From Spirochaetales bacterium (GTDB lineage Bacteria; Spirochaetota; Spirochaetia; Treponematales; Treponemataceae), in contig JAQXNX010000030.1 in NCBI GenBank assembly GCA_029098225.1, positions 1-64,000 of the forward strand: a DNA stretch of 64,000 nt. The letters are read 5' to 3'. The position numbers were made by a program, and so were the translations under genes. The notes below the pieces were generated by a model, which saw only the letters and a program-made list of their open reading frames with translations, made no database searches and had not been told where the DNA came from. Shown piece by piece: positions 23,428 to 32,352 of this stretch (the first letter of the stretch is position 1; each line of letters opens with the position of its first letter).

Positions 23428-26205
23428 ATGAATAAGAATATTATTTTTGCTGTTATACCGGCAATATGTCTTCTTTCTGGATGTGCTTCATCATCTACTA
23501 AAACTCAATCTCAATCAAAAAAGCTTACGCCTCAGGAAATGATAAAAAATAATATGATTGAAGAGGCTAAGGAGGAATTTTCTATATCATCAGATATTAA
23601 TTCAACTGATGACGAAGGAAATACAGTTCTTCATTTAGCAGCAAAAATTAACGATCCTGATCTTGTAACTTATTTTATGCTAAAAGGTGCAGACCCGGAT
23701 TTAAAAAATTATGAAAGCGATACTCCTCTTCATGTAGCTATAAAAAATAATTGTCTTGAAGCAGCCCGTGCAATTACTGCAATGAATACAAATACTTTAT
23801 TTGCACGAGATGCTGATGGTATTACAGCCATAGATCTTGGACTTAGAACTGATGATGTTTATTATGATATTTTCATTACGACAAAGGCAGGAGAAGTCCG
23901 CGATACAGAAGGTCAGACAATTGTTCATTATTTTGTAAAAACTAAAAATCTTCGTGCAATTCAGCAATGTATTAAAAAGAATATTCCAATATCTGTAAAA
24001 GATGATTATGGAAAAACTCCGCTTGATGCTGCTTTTGAAGATATGGATGATATTAAGTCAGTAGAAATTGCTGCAGAATTAATTATGGGAGGTGCCGATG
24101 ATGTTACTTCTGAATTTTCGTATTTCCAGAATGCAATTTCTGTAAGAAATGTTAATACCCGTTTTGATGATGGGCAGACACCATTGCATCTTGCTGCAAT
24201 TTCGAATCATTTAGCAATTACTGAATATCTTTTGCAGAATTCTGCAGATACAAAGGTTCAGGACAGTTCCGGAGCTACACCTTTGCATGAAGCTGTTCGT
24301 TACGGAAATCTTGAAATTGCAAAACTTCTTCTTAATTCTGGTGCAAATATAAATGCCCGGGATAATATTGGAAAAACTCCTGTAATGCTTATCTTTCCGC
24401 AGGATAAAATGCTTGAAATTTACAGTTTGCTTGTAAGCTATAAAGCAGATTTACTTCAAAAAGATATGTATGGAGATACTGTGCTTCATACAGCGGCAAT
24501 GCTTTCTGTTCCAGGAGAAACATTATCTCTTCTTGTAAGAAATGGTGCAGATGTAAATGCCAGAAATAAAGAGGGTGTAACCCCGCTTGAAATATCTATA
24601 AAAAAGAATGATGTTTTGAATACAAAATTCTTTACAAGTAATGGAGCAAATATTCATACTCAGGATACCTATGGAGATTCTCCTTTAACGCTTGCACTTA
24701 ACGGTTCAACAGAAATTCTTGAAGCTGTAGTTAATTCTTCTAATGCACTTTCGCAGGATTCAGAAGGGAATACTCCTCTTCATATTGCTTTATTAAATGA
24801 TGCTACACTTGCTAAGGTTCAGTATATAATCAGTTTAACAAGCGATGTAGATATCAGAAACCGCGACGGAAACTCTCCGTTATTCATTGCTGTTTTGAAA
24901 AATCGTCAGAAGGTTGGAGAGATTTTATTAGCAAAAGGTGCAGATATTTTTGCAACTAATAAAAATAATAATTCACCGCTCAGACTGGCACTCCGTTATG
25001 GAGGAAGTGTTCAGGACTGGCTTATAACTTCCAAAACAATTACAGAAAAAGATGGAAGTGGAAATTCTGTTTTACATTATGCTGCTGAATGGGAATATGA
25101 TCATGCTGTGACATTTCTTTTATCCAAGGGTGCTGATGTTTCGGTAAGAAATGCAAATGGTGAAACTCCATTATTCAGTGCTGCAAAAACAAATAATCCT
25201 CAGATTATTCAGCTTCTTATAGATGGTGGCGCAGATGTTCATGCCCGAGATAATTTGGGAAGCACACCAATGCATGTTGCTGTAAGATGGGAGGCTCCGC
25301 TTTCTGTTGAAGCTTTAATTAAAAACGGAGGAAATGTAAATGTTCAGAATAGCGCAGGAAAATCTCCTCTGGCAGAAACTGTCGTTGCAAGCAAATATGA
25401 TCTTGCTAAAGAGCTTTTAAAACTTGGAGCAGATCCGAACAGTTCAGATACAAATGGCGTTACTGTAATAATGGATGCAATTCGTGGAAACGATTATAAC
25501 ACTGTAAAGCTATTACTTGATTATGGAGCAAATCCTAATATTCAGGAAATAAATGGAAGAAACGCATATCATGAAGCTGCCTTTATGGGAAATAAAGATG
25601 TAATCAGACTTTTGTATAAGGCTGGAGGAAATCCTCTTGCACGTGATAAGCAGGGACTTACTCCTTTTGCAATTGTACTTGATCGCGATATTGATACAAT
25701 TATGGAAGTTCTTGGCGATTCCTATAATATTACAGACAGCGATGGAAATACACCAATTCATCTTGTTGTAAAAGCTAAAGGAAAAACTGAACTTTTACGT
25801 CTTTTAATAGAAGAAGGTTATCCGCTGGATACAAGAAATTCCGATGGTTATACTGCATTGAATTATGCAATAGAAATGGATGATGTAAAAACTGCACAGG
25901 TCCTTTTAGAAAATGGAGCTAATCCATTCCAGATGATAGATAAAAAAGGAAGAAATGGAATTTCGATTGCGCTTGAACACAATAATATGCAGATGATTTC
26001 TAATATTGTAAAATATGCTGGAAAACTTACAGATGTCCAGGGAAATTCAATTTTGCATTATGCTGCAAAAACCTGTTCTGCAGATACTGTAAAACAGCTT
26101 ATAGCTTATGGAATTGATAAGTCTATAAAGAATGTAGCTGGAGATACTGCATATACAATTGCTGTTCGCTGGAAAAAGAATGATGTTGCTGAATTACTGA
26201 AATAA
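23428..26205 (+). CDS. Giant ankyrin-repeat lipoprotein
   Basis: A 925-residue lipoprotein: signal peptide with lipobox LLSGC (Cys19), a short Ser/Thr/Lys linker, then more than 20 ankyrin repeats filling the rest of the chain, seen as recurring G-TPLH-A and LL-GAD-N words (GNTVLHLAAKIND, GQTPLHLAAISNH, LLNSGANINARD). There is no other domain. The repeats form a long curved protein-binding solenoid, lipid-anchored in the envelope. The partner is unknown. The ribosome binding site is GAGGGG. A sigma-28-like promoter upstream suggests co-regulation with flagellar genes, which is inference. A terminator follows. Confidence 0.9.
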   Translation: MNKNIIFAVIPAICLLSGCASSSTKTQSQSKKLTPQEMIKNNMIEEAKEEFSISSDINSTDDEGNTVLHLAAKINDPDLVTYFMLKGADPDLKNYESDTPLHVAIKNNCLEAARAITAMNTNTLFARDADGITAIDLGLRTDDVYYDIFITTKAGEVRDTEGQTIVHYFVKTKNLRAIQQCIKKNIPISVKDDYGKTPLDAAFEDMDDIKSVEIAAELIMGGADDVTSEFSYFQNAISVRNVNTRFDDGQTPLHLAAISNHLAITEYLLQNSADTKVQDSSGATPLHEAVRYGNLEIAKLLLNSGANINARDNIGKTPVMLIFPQDKMLEIYSLLVSYKADLLQKDMYGDTVLHTAAMLSVPGETLSLLVRNGADVNARNKEGVTPLEISIKKNDVLNTKFFTSNGANIHTQDTYGDSPLTLALNGSTEILEAVVNSSNALSQDSEGNTPLHIALLNDATLAKVQYIISLTSDVDIRNRDGNSPLFIAVLKNRQKVGEILLAKGADIFATNKNNNSPLRLALRYGGSVQDWLITSKTITEKDGSGNSVLHYAAEWEYDHAVTFLLSKGADVSVRNANGETPLFSAAKTNNPQIIQLLIDGGADVHARDNLGSTPMHVAVRWEAPLSVEALIKNGGNVNVQNSAGKSPLAETVVASKYDLAKELLKLGADPNSSDTNGVTVIMDAIRGNDYNTVKLLLDYGANPNIQEINGRNAYHEAAFMGNKDVIRLLYKAGGNPLARDKQGLTPFAIVLDRDIDTIMEVLGDSYNITDSDGNTPIHLVVKAKGKTELLRLLIEEGYPLDTRNSDGYTALNYAIEMDDVKTAQVLLENGANPFQMIDKKGRNGISIALEHNNMQMISNIVKYAGKLTDVQGNSILHYAAKTCSADTVKQLIAYGIDKSIKNVAGDTAYTIAVRWKKNDVAELLK

Positions 26206-26271
26206 CATTCTTTCAGAAAAATTTTTGAGAAAATACATTCACTAAATATTTATTATCCTCTATAGGTGATA

Positions 26272-26308
26272 CCCTCTAAAAACCTAATTGAAGTTTTTAG
26301 GGGTTTTT
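26272..26308 (+). terminator. Intrinsic terminator after the ankyrin gene
   Basis: CCC-T-CTAAAAAC pairs with GTTTTTAGGGG (one bulged T), with a 9-nt loop and five T after it. Its 3' arm overlaps the -35/spacer of the oad promoter. Confidence 0.75.
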
Positions 26309-26316
26309 AGTATAAT
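26288..26316 (+). promoter_or_regulatory. Promoter of the oadGAB operon, embedded in the upstream terminator
   Basis: TTGAAG (26288-26293) lies in the loop and start of the 3' arm of the terminator hairpin, and TATAAT (26311-26316) lies 17 bp further on. Transcription would start near 26323 and give a leader of about 75 nt containing a small CGAAA/TTTCG hairpin plus T run (26337-26356), a possible weak attenuator. Confidence 0.55.
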
Positions 26317-26397
26317 CGCAAGCATTAAAATTGGGGCGAAAGTTTTCGATTTTTTTAATCTTGTCCGGTTTATTCCGGTATATAAAGGAAGTTTTTT

Positions 26398-26670
26398 ATG
26401 ACTGAGGGAATGACAATTACCGATATGTTAGGGCAGAGTGGTCTTTTAACTTTGCTTGGTATGTGTGTCGTTTTTAGTTTCATCATCATTTTAATTTGTT
26501 GTATGAAACTTTTACAAACTGTTGTACATGCTTTTAAGTTAGATAAGGAATCTCAAGAGGCTTCTAAATCTTCTGCGGTTTCTTCGCCAGCTTCAAACAG
26601 TTCAACTGATAATGGGGCTGTAGTTGCAGCCATCGCAGCTGCCGTACATGACAAGGCATTAAAATCGTAA
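26398..26670 (+). CDS. oadG: Oxaloacetate decarboxylase gamma subunit
   Basis: A 90-residue protein with one membrane span (LTLLGMCVVFSFIIILICC) and a hydrophilic Ala/Ser-rich C-terminal tail, the standard OadG plan. The subunit anchors the alpha subunit to the membrane beta subunit of the sodium-pumping decarboxylase. It is first in oadG-oadA-oadB. The ribosome binding site is AAGGAAG. The call depends on the operon context because OadG sequences are poorly conserved. Confidence 0.85.
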   Translation: MTEGMTITDMLGQSGLLTLLGMCVVFSFIIILICCMKLLQTVVHAFKLDKESQEASKSSAVSSPASNSSTDNGAVVAAIAAAVHDKALKS

Positions 26671-26688
26671 ATATAGAGGTATAGATAA

Positions 26689-28785
26689 ATGGCTAAAGTA
26701 GGAATTACAGAACTTGCAATTCGTGATGCTCATCAGAGTCTTCACGCAACACGTATGACAACAGCAGATATGCTGCCAATCTGTGACAAACTTGATAAAG
26801 TTGGTTACAAATATATTGAAGGATGGGGTGGAGCAACTTATGACTCTTGTATCCGCTTCCTGAACGAAGATCCTTGGGACCGCCTCCGTAAGCTCCATGC
26901 AGCTCTTCCAAACAACAAAATCATGATGCTGCTTCGTGCTCAGAACCTTCTTGGTTACAAGCACTATGCTGATGATGTGGTAGAAAAGTTCGTTGCAACT
27001 GCCGCAAAGAACGGTATCGGATGTTTCCGTATTTTCGATGCTTGTAACGACCCTCGTAACATGGAATGTGCTACAAAGGCAGCTAAAAAATCTGGAGTTG
27101 ATGTTCAGATGGCTATTTCTTATGCCGTAACTCCATTCCATACAAACGAAAAATATGCAGAGCTTGCTAAGACTTATGCAGACTTTGGTGCAGATTCTAT
27201 CTGTATTAAGGATATGTCTGGTCTTCTTAAGCCATATGAAGCTTATGACCTCGTTCAGAAAATCAAGGCAAAGGTTGATCTTCCTGTAGAAATTCACTCA
27301 CACGCTACAACAGGTCTTTCTGTTGCAACACTTTTGAAATCTGCAGAAGCTGGTGCAGACTGGCTTGATACAGCAATTTCTTCTATGTCTATGGGAACTA
27401 GCCACTCTCCAACAGAAACTGTAGTAGAAATGCTCAAGGGCACAGATATGGATACCGGCCTTGATACAAAGCTTCTTCTTGAGATTGCTGCTTACTTCCG
27501 CGAAGTTCGCAAGCACTACTCATCTCTTGAATCTGCTTTCCTTGGTGCTGATACACGTATTCTTCTTTCTCAGGTTCCAGGCGGAATGCTTTCTAACCTC
27601 GAATCTCAGCTTAAGCAGCAGAATGCAGGCGACAAGATGGACGCTGTACTTGCTGAACTTCCAAAGGTTCACAAGGCTGCAGGTTATGTTCCACTTGTAA
27701 CTCCAACCTCTCAGATTGTTGGTACACAGGCTGTTATGAACGTTCTTATGGGACCATATAAAGTAATGACTCAGGACTTCCGTAACCTTATTACTGGTAA
27801 GTTCGGTAAACTCCCAACTGATGCAGATCCAGAGCTTGTTAAGAAGGCTCTTGAGCAGAATCATATGGATGCAGTTGTTACATGTCGTCCTGCTGACCTT
27901 ATTGAACCTGAATGGGACAAGATGGTTGAAGAATCTAAGAAGGCTGGTGGTGACGGTTCTGATGAAGACGTTCTCACATACGCTATGTTCCCTAATGTTG
28001 CTCCTAAGTTCTTTGCAGAACGCTCTAAGGGACCAGTTGATGCTGCTTCTACATTCGCTAAAAAAGAGGCTCCAGCTGCTGCCGCTAAAGAAAACAAGGG
28101 CGGTTCTTACACAATCAACGTTAATGGAACAAGCTACAATGTTACAACAGGTCCTGCCGGTGACAGCATGAGCGTAAACGTAAACGGACAGGCTTACAAT
28201 GTAACATTCGGTGCCGCAGGTGCCGCTCCTGTTGCAGCCGCTGCAGCTCCAGCTCCAGCTGCCGCAGTATCTGGTGGTCAGCCAGTTCCTTCACCAGTTG
28301 CCGGAACTCTTCTCCGCTATGCAGTCAGCGAAGGTGCTCAGGTAAAGAAGGGTGATACAGTAATCATCATTGAATCTATGAAGATGGAGCTTGAAGTTAA
28401 GGCTCCTGCTGACGGAAAAATCAGCTTTGTTGTACAGCCGGGCACTCAGATTGCACAGGGCCAGACTCTTGCTAATCTCGGTGGTGTACCTGTTGCTGCT
28501 GCCCCTGTTGCTCCGGCTCCACAGCCTGCTGCTGCTCCTGCTCAGCCAGCTCCAGCTCCTGCAGCCGCTGCCGGTGGAAAGCCAGTAGCAGCTCCTGTTG
28601 CCGGAACTCTTCTCCGCTATGCAGTTAGCGAAGGTGCTTCAGTTTCTCCTGATACAACAGTAATCATCATTGAATCAATGAAGATGGAATTGGAAATTAA
28701 GGCTGGTGCCGCTGGTAAGATTCACTTTATCGCAGCAACTGGCAGCCAGATTGCACAGGGCGCTACACTTGCCGAGGTACAGTAA
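26689..28785 (+). CDS. oadA: Oxaloacetate decarboxylase alpha subunit with two biotin domains
   Basis: A 698-residue carboxyltransferase-biotin protein. The catalytic TIM barrel starts [17 protein letters not shown], with [13 protein letters not shown] and [10 protein letters not shown] (metal-binding His pair), followed by the conserved PYC_OADA domain. The C-terminus carries two successive biotinyl domains, each with an ESMKMEL motif: Lys565 and Lys665, exactly 300 nt apart, joined by a Pro/Ala linker. Most OadA proteins have one such domain. The enzyme decarboxylates oxaloacetate to pyruvate and passes CO2 to the membrane subunit for sodium export. A related pyruvate-carboxylase-type B subunit is a less likely reading, given oadG and oadB beside it. 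Confidence 0.92.
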   Translation: MAKVGITELAIRDAHQSLHATRMTTADMLPICDKLDKVGYKYIEGWGGATYDSCIRFLNEDPWDRLRKLHAALPNNKIMMLLRAQNLLGYKHYADDVVEKFVATAAKNGIGCFRIFDACNDPRNMECATKAAKKSGVDVQMAISYAVTPFHTNEKYAELAKTYADFGADSICIKDMSGLLKPYEAYDLVQKIKAKVDLPVEIHSHATTGLSVATLLKSAEAGADWLDTAISSMSMGTSHSPTETVVEMLKGTDMDTGLDTKLLLEIAAYFREVRKHYSSLESAFLGADTRILLSQVPGGMLSNLESQLKQQNAGDKMDAVLAELPKVHKAAGYVPLVTPTSQIVGTQAVMNVLMGPYKVMTQDFRNLITGKFGKLPTDADPELVKKALEQNHMDAVVTCRPADLIEPEWDKMVEESKKAGGDGSDEDVLTYAMFPNVAPKFFAERSKGPVDAASTFAKKEAPAAAAKENKGGSYTINVNGTSYNVTTGPAGDSMSVNVNGQAYNVTFGAAGAAPVAAAAAPAPAAAVSGGQPVPSPVAGTLLRYAVSEGAQVKKGDTVIIIESMKMELEVKAPADGKISFVVQPGTQIAQGQTLANLGGVPVAAAPVAPAPQPAAAPAQPAPAPAAAAGGKPVAAPVAGTLLRYAVSEGASVSPDTTVIIIESMKMELEIKAGAAGKIHFIAATGSQIAQGATLAEVQ

Positions 28786-30236
28786 TGGAAACAGAATTGA
28801 ACAGAAAAAATGATAAATTCAAGTACCTTAAGATTACAACTGTAATCTGTCTGATTGCTGTGGCACTTTCTTTTGCAGGCTGCGGGGCTTCTGATTCAGG
28901 AAGTATCGGCACATCCGGCAGCAGCTATGCTTCATCAACAATCATCAAAGGTTCTGAGAATATAAAAGCTATTTCGGTTTCTTCTTTCTTTAAGAATGTA
29001 GGAAAGAACACTGGAATCTATAAAATGATTCATAATCCTACTCCGGAAGAAATTGCGGAGGAAAAGGCTTCTAAGGAAGCAATGGAGCATGCAAAGGAAG
29101 TTCAGACCGCTCAGGCAGCCGCAGACCTTGCCGCTCACCCTGTAAAGGGCTGGCAGCGTCTTATCATGCTTGCCATCGGCTTCCTTATTGTTTACCTTGC
29201 AGTTGTAAAGGGCTTTGAACCTCTTCTTCTTATTCCAATCGGATTCGGAACTATTCTTGTAAATATTCCGGGTGCAGGAATGGGTGATGGTCCTGATGGT
29301 ATGCTTCATATCATCTATAATGCCGGTGTAGGTAACGAGTTCTTCCCTATGCTTATCTTTATGGGAATTGGTGCAATGACAGACTTCGGTCCGCTTATTG
29401 CAAATCCTAAGACAGCATTGCTTGGTGGTGCCGCACAGCTTGGTGTATTTGCTACACTCTTTGGTGTTGCCGCAATGAACTTTATTCCTGGAATCGACTA
29501 CAACATGAAGCAGGCTTGTGCTATTGCTATTATCGGTGGTGCTGATGGTCCTACTTCTATTTATGTTTCTGGTAAACTTGCTCCAGAAATGATGGCCGTT
29601 ATTGCCGTTGCCGCTTATTCTTACATGGCACTGGTTCCAATGATTCAGCCACCAATTATGAAACTCCTTACTTCTAAGAAAGAACGCCAGATTAAGATGA
29701 GTCAGCTTCGTCCAGTTTCTAAGACAGAAAAGACTCTCTTCCCGCTGCTTCTGCTTGTTGTAACAATTCTTCTTCTGCCTCCTGCAGCTCCGCTTATCGG
29801 TATGCTTGCATTCGGTAACTTTATTAAGGAAGTTGGAATTGTACAGCGTCTTTCTAAGACAGTAGAAAATGAAATGATGAACATTGTTTCTATTCTTCTT
29901 TCTCTTGGAGTAGGTTCTCAGATGACACCAGAAAAGATTATGCATGCCAACTCTCTTGGTATCATTGTTCTTGGTCTTCTTGCTTTTGCAGTTGCTACCG
30001 CTGGTGGTCTTATCATGGCTAAGATTATGAACCTCTTCCTTAAAGAGAAGATTAATCCTCTTATCGGTTCGGCTGGTGTATCAGCAGTTCCAATGGCAGC
30101 CCGCGTTGCAAACAAGGTTGGTATGGCCGAAGATCCTACAAACTTCCTTTTGATGCACGCTATGGGGCCAAACGTAGCAGGTGTAATCGGTACAGCTATT
30201 GCGGCTGGTGTGTTTATTAGTACTTACGGAATGTAA
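28785..30236 (+). CDS. oadB: Oxaloacetate decarboxylase beta subunit, with lipoprotein-like N-terminal extension
   Basis: A 483-residue polytopic membrane protein; the sodium-translocating core begins near residue 120 ([19 protein letters not shown]) and contains [18 protein letters not shown], the conserved segment bearing the key Asp, and a C-terminal [15 protein letters not shown]. The N-terminal 110 or so residues are extra: a hydrophobic stretch ending LSFAGCGAS, resembling a lipobox, then a Gly/Ser linker and a charged helix. The start codon shares one base with the oadA stop (TAATG), so translation is coupled. It converts decarboxylation energy to a sodium gradient. Confidence 0.9.
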   Translation: METELNRKNDKFKYLKITTVICLIAVALSFAGCGASDSGSIGTSGSSYASSTIIKGSENIKAISVSSFFKNVGKNTGIYKMIHNPTPEEIAEEKASKEAMEHAKEVQTAQAAADLAAHPVKGWQRLIMLAIGFLIVYLAVVKGFEPLLLIPIGFGTILVNIPGAGMGDGPDGMLHIIYNAGVGNEFFPMLIFMGIGAMTDFGPLIANPKTALLGGAAQLGVFATLFGVAAMNFIPGIDYNMKQACAIAIIGGADGPTSIYVSGKLAPEMMAVIAVAAYSYMALVPMIQPPIMKLLTSKKERQIKMSQLRPVSKTEKTLFPLLLLVVTILLLPPAAPLIGMLAFGNFIKEVGIVQRLSKTVENEMMNIVSILLSLGVGSQMTPEKIMHANSLGIIVLGLLAFAVATAGGLIMAKIMNLFLKEKINPLIGSAGVSAVPMAARVANKVGMAEDPTNFLLMHAMGPNVAGVIGTAIAAGVFISTYGM

Positions 30237-30240
30237 TAAA

Positions 30241-30460
30241 CTAAGTTTTGCGAATGCTAAACGGATTAGGCTATGAAGCCCCTGTTTGCAGCCCACCGCA
30301 GCAAAGCGAGGAGGGTGAGCGTTAGCGAAATGGCTCGATAAATCTCGCCCCACCCGTTTTTCGATGTTCCTAAACGACAGTCGCGATGGACTGTCGTTTT
30401 TAACGGAACTTCGATCAAGGGGAAACAGCCGACGGCACAAAGTGCCGGAACCTCCATATA
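30241..30460. repeat. GC-rich, hairpin-forming intergenic element
   Basis: The stretch after oadB is much richer in G+C than its surroundings. It contains a perfect 11-bp stem (30372-30382 with 30389-30399, followed by T) nested in a longer imperfect dyad (about 30360-30413), and a GGCAC/GTGCC hairpin (30434-30447). The word GCGTTAGCG is shared with the cassette near 21.45 kb. It reads as a dispersed repeat. The rest of the 393-bp intergenic gap holds the operon terminator and the PadR operator region. Confidence 0.55.
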
Positions 30461-30469
30461 AATAATTTG

Positions 30470-30505
30470 AAACAGACTTCAAACAGGAAGTTTGTTTTTT
30501 TTTTT
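30470..30505 (+). terminator. Intrinsic terminator, distal end of the oad operon
   Basis: AAACAGACTTC (30470-30480) pairs with GAAGTTTGTTT (30487-30497), 11 pairs including one G-T, with a 6-nt loop and a long T run. It lies about 235 bp after oadB, past the repeat element. Confidence 0.7.
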
Positions 30506-30523
30506 GAAAAAATATGATTTTAC

Positions 30524-30552
30524 TTGACATAATATTATACAATGTATAATAT
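30524..30552. promoter_or_regulatory. PadR-type operator overlapping the promoter of the padR operon
   Basis: TTGACA (30524-30529) is followed by a 21-bp palindrome: ATATTATACA (30532-30541), one central A, TGTATAATAT (30543-30552), perfect in both arms. The -10 (TATAAT at 30545-30550 or TAATAT at 30547-30552) lies in the right arm. A repressor bound here would block the promoter, as expected for PadR autoregulation. Confidence 0.65.
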
Positions 30553-30629
30553 ATAAATATAAACAATATTAGATAAACTATGTGAATATTTATTTATTCA
30601 TGTATCAAACTTAATTTTCAGGAGTTGCA

Positions 30630-30941
30630 ATGGTTTTTACTGCAGGTGCTGCGTTATTAGATGCTATTGTTCTTTCTGTTGCAAGTAAGGAAGGAACCTA
30701 TGGTTATAAAATTACGCAGGAAGTCAGGGAAGTAATGGATGTCTCAGAAAGTACCTTGTATCCGGTTTTAAGAAGGCTTCAGAAAGATAACTATCTTGAA
30801 ACTTATGATATGGAATTTCAGGGACGTAACAGGCGTTATTATAAAATTACTGCAAATGGAATGATTCTTCTGAATAAATATAGAAGCGAATGGAATATTT
30901 TTTCAAAGGGAATCAATAAAATTCTTATGGGGGTAGAATAA
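30630..30941 (+). CDS. PadR-family transcriptional regulator
   Basis: A 103-residue winged-helix protein of the short PadR class: LLDAIVLSVASKEGTYGYKITQEV, the recognition helix VSESTLYPVLRRLQKDNYLE and the wing RNRRYYKITANG. Such proteins repress their own operon. The membrane-related genes that follow (DUF1700/DUF4097 and PspC) are the usual partners, and the shared base between stop and next start shows coupling. The palindrome at 30532-30552 is the likely operator. The ribosome binding site is CAGGAG. Confidence 0.9.
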   Translation: MVFTAGAALLDAIVLSVASKEGTYGYKITQEVREVMDVSESTLYPVLRRLQKDNYLETYDMEFQGRNRRYYKITANGMILLNKYRSEWNIFSKGINKILMGVE

Positions 30942-31864
30942 TGAATCGAGAGGAATATCTTGCAAAATTAAAGAATTTATTACAGTCATTAACTTTGGAT
31001 GAGCAGAATGAAGCTCTTCAGTATTATTCTGATTATTTTGATGAGGCCGATGATGATCAGAAGGTTATTTCTGAACTTGGAACTCCAGAGGAGCTTGCTG
31101 AATCAATAACACAAAAGCTTGCTAATGCAGTTGCTAAAAAGAATTCTGAGAAAAATTCAAATTCTGAAACTTCAGAAGAAGATTCTGGAAATTCCTATCA
31201 ATCAGATTCATTGTTTTTTTCATATAATGCCGATTCCGTAAAATCCGTTGATTTAAATTTTGGAACTTCGGAAGTAGTATTTATTCCTGGCGAAAAGTTT
31301 ACAGTAGAAACCAGAGGAATAGATAAATATTCTTTCCAATGTTCTCTGGATAAGCATGGCGTTCTTGTTGTAAGAAATGTAAGAAAATTGAATCTTGATT
31401 TCTGGAATCATGACAGACGCCGAAGACTTGTTCCAAGAATTTTAATTACAATTCCAGAAAACACTTCTTTTGAAAGATTCAGACTGAGCATGGGAGCTGG
31501 AAAGGTAAATTTTAAAGGAGCTTATTTTTCATGTTTTTCATACGAGTGTGAGGTAAGTGCAGGAAGTATGAACTGTTCAGGAATTTCTGCACAAAAATCT
31601 TTACTTCGTTGCGGTATGGGAAATATTGATTTTAATGGTTCTCTTCAGGGAAAAATAAATATTGATTGTGGAATGGGCTCTGTAAAACTTAATCTTAAAG
31701 GTAATATTTCGGATTATTCTTATGATCTTAAGCTTGGACTTGGAGACTTTAAATTAAATGAAGAAAAGAAATCTGGGGTTTGCCAGGTTGTTAATGATGA
31801 TCGAAAAGAAAATCACATTTCTGTAAATTGCGGCATGGGAAGCGTCGCAATTAATATTAAATAA
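30941..31864 (+). CDS. DUF1700/DUF4097 protein
   Basis: A 307-residue protein. The N-terminal 70 residues are a DUF1700-type helical domain (EYLAKLKNLLQSL, ALQYYSDYFDEA, ELGTPEELAESI). A Ser/Asn/Glu-rich linker follows, and residues about 90-307 form a repetitive beta-strand domain of the DUF4097 adhesin-like type (MGAGKVNFKGAYF, CGMGNIDFNGS, CGMGSVKLNLKG, CGMGSVAINIK). The usual membrane span between the two domains is not evident. Such proteins occur with PadR and PspC regulators in envelope-stress operons; the biochemical role is unknown. The ribosome binding site is GGGGGTAG. Confidence 0.8.
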   Translation: MNREEYLAKLKNLLQSLTLDEQNEALQYYSDYFDEADDDQKVISELGTPEELAESITQKLANAVAKKNSEKNSNSETSEEDSGNSYQSDSLFFSYNADSVKSVDLNFGTSEVVFIPGEKFTVETRGIDKYSFQCSLDKHGVLVVRNVRKLNLDFWNHDRRRRLVPRILITIPENTSFERFRLSMGAGKVNFKGAYFSCFSYECEVSAGSMNCSGISAQKSLLRCGMGNIDFNGSLQGKINIDCGMGSVKLNLKGNISDYSYDLKLGLGDFKLNEEKKSGVCQVVNDDRKENHISVNCGMGSVAINIK

Positions 31865-31908
31865 CTAATGCTCTGTATAGCGTAAATAAGGAATTCTGGA
31901 GGAATAAA

Positions 31909-32259
31909 ATGACTAAGAGACTTTGTAAATCAACAAAAAACAAGATGCTGTTTGGTGTTTGCGGTGGAATTGCTGAATATTTTAAGTTTGATGCAACTGT
32001 TGTAAGAATTGTTTTTGCTGCAGTTGCACTTATTCCATGGTTCAGGGGAATTGGTTTTCTTGCATATATTATATGTGCAATTGTTATGCCAAAACCTGAT
32101 TTTTCTGATGAACATAGCGATGAAGATATTGAAAATATGAAGAGTGCAAATATGGACAATGAAGATACTTCAGATAGTTCAGCAAATTCCAAGTCTTCTG
32201 AAGAAAAAAAGAATAAATCTGAGGGAAGGTCTGATAAAGACTTTAACAGTTATTTTTAA
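31909..32259 (+). CDS. PspC-domain protein
   Basis: A 116-residue protein with the PspC domain at the N-terminus (KRLCKSTKNKMLFGVCGGIA, FDATVVRIVFAA, LAYIICAIVMP), one or two hydrophobic spans, and an acidic Ser/Asp/Lys-rich tail. PspC proteins are inner-membrane components linked to phage-shock-like envelope stress. It is the third gene of the padR operon. The ribosome binding site is GGAGGAAT. Confidence 0.88.
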   Translation: MTKRLCKSTKNKMLFGVCGGIAEYFKFDATVVRIVFAAVALIPWFRGIGFLAYIICAIVMPKPDFSDEHSDEDIENMKSANMDNEDTSDSSANSKSSEEKKNKSEGRSDKDFNSYF

Positions 32260-32315
32260 AATTAAATTTAAGTAAATATTTAGTTAAAAAATGTTAAAAT
32301 TAATAAAAATTTTTA

Positions 32316-32343
32316 TTGCATACTGGTGAATTTATGATAAAAT
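32316..32343 (+). promoter_or_regulatory. Promoter of the carbohydrate ABC/DUF5696 operon
   Basis: TTGCAT (32316-32321) and TAAAAT (32338-32343) are 16 bp apart. The -10 ends 9 nt before the ATG at 32353, and there is no Shine-Dalgarno, so the operon's first message would have a leader of only about 3 nt. Confidence 0.45.
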
Positions 32344-32352
32344 AAATTCACT

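Noticed and set aside
30266..30457. A 63-codon frame on the minus strand after oadB
   Set aside because: It lies wholly within the hairpin-rich repeat element, has no good ribosome binding site, and its composition follows the stems rather than a protein.
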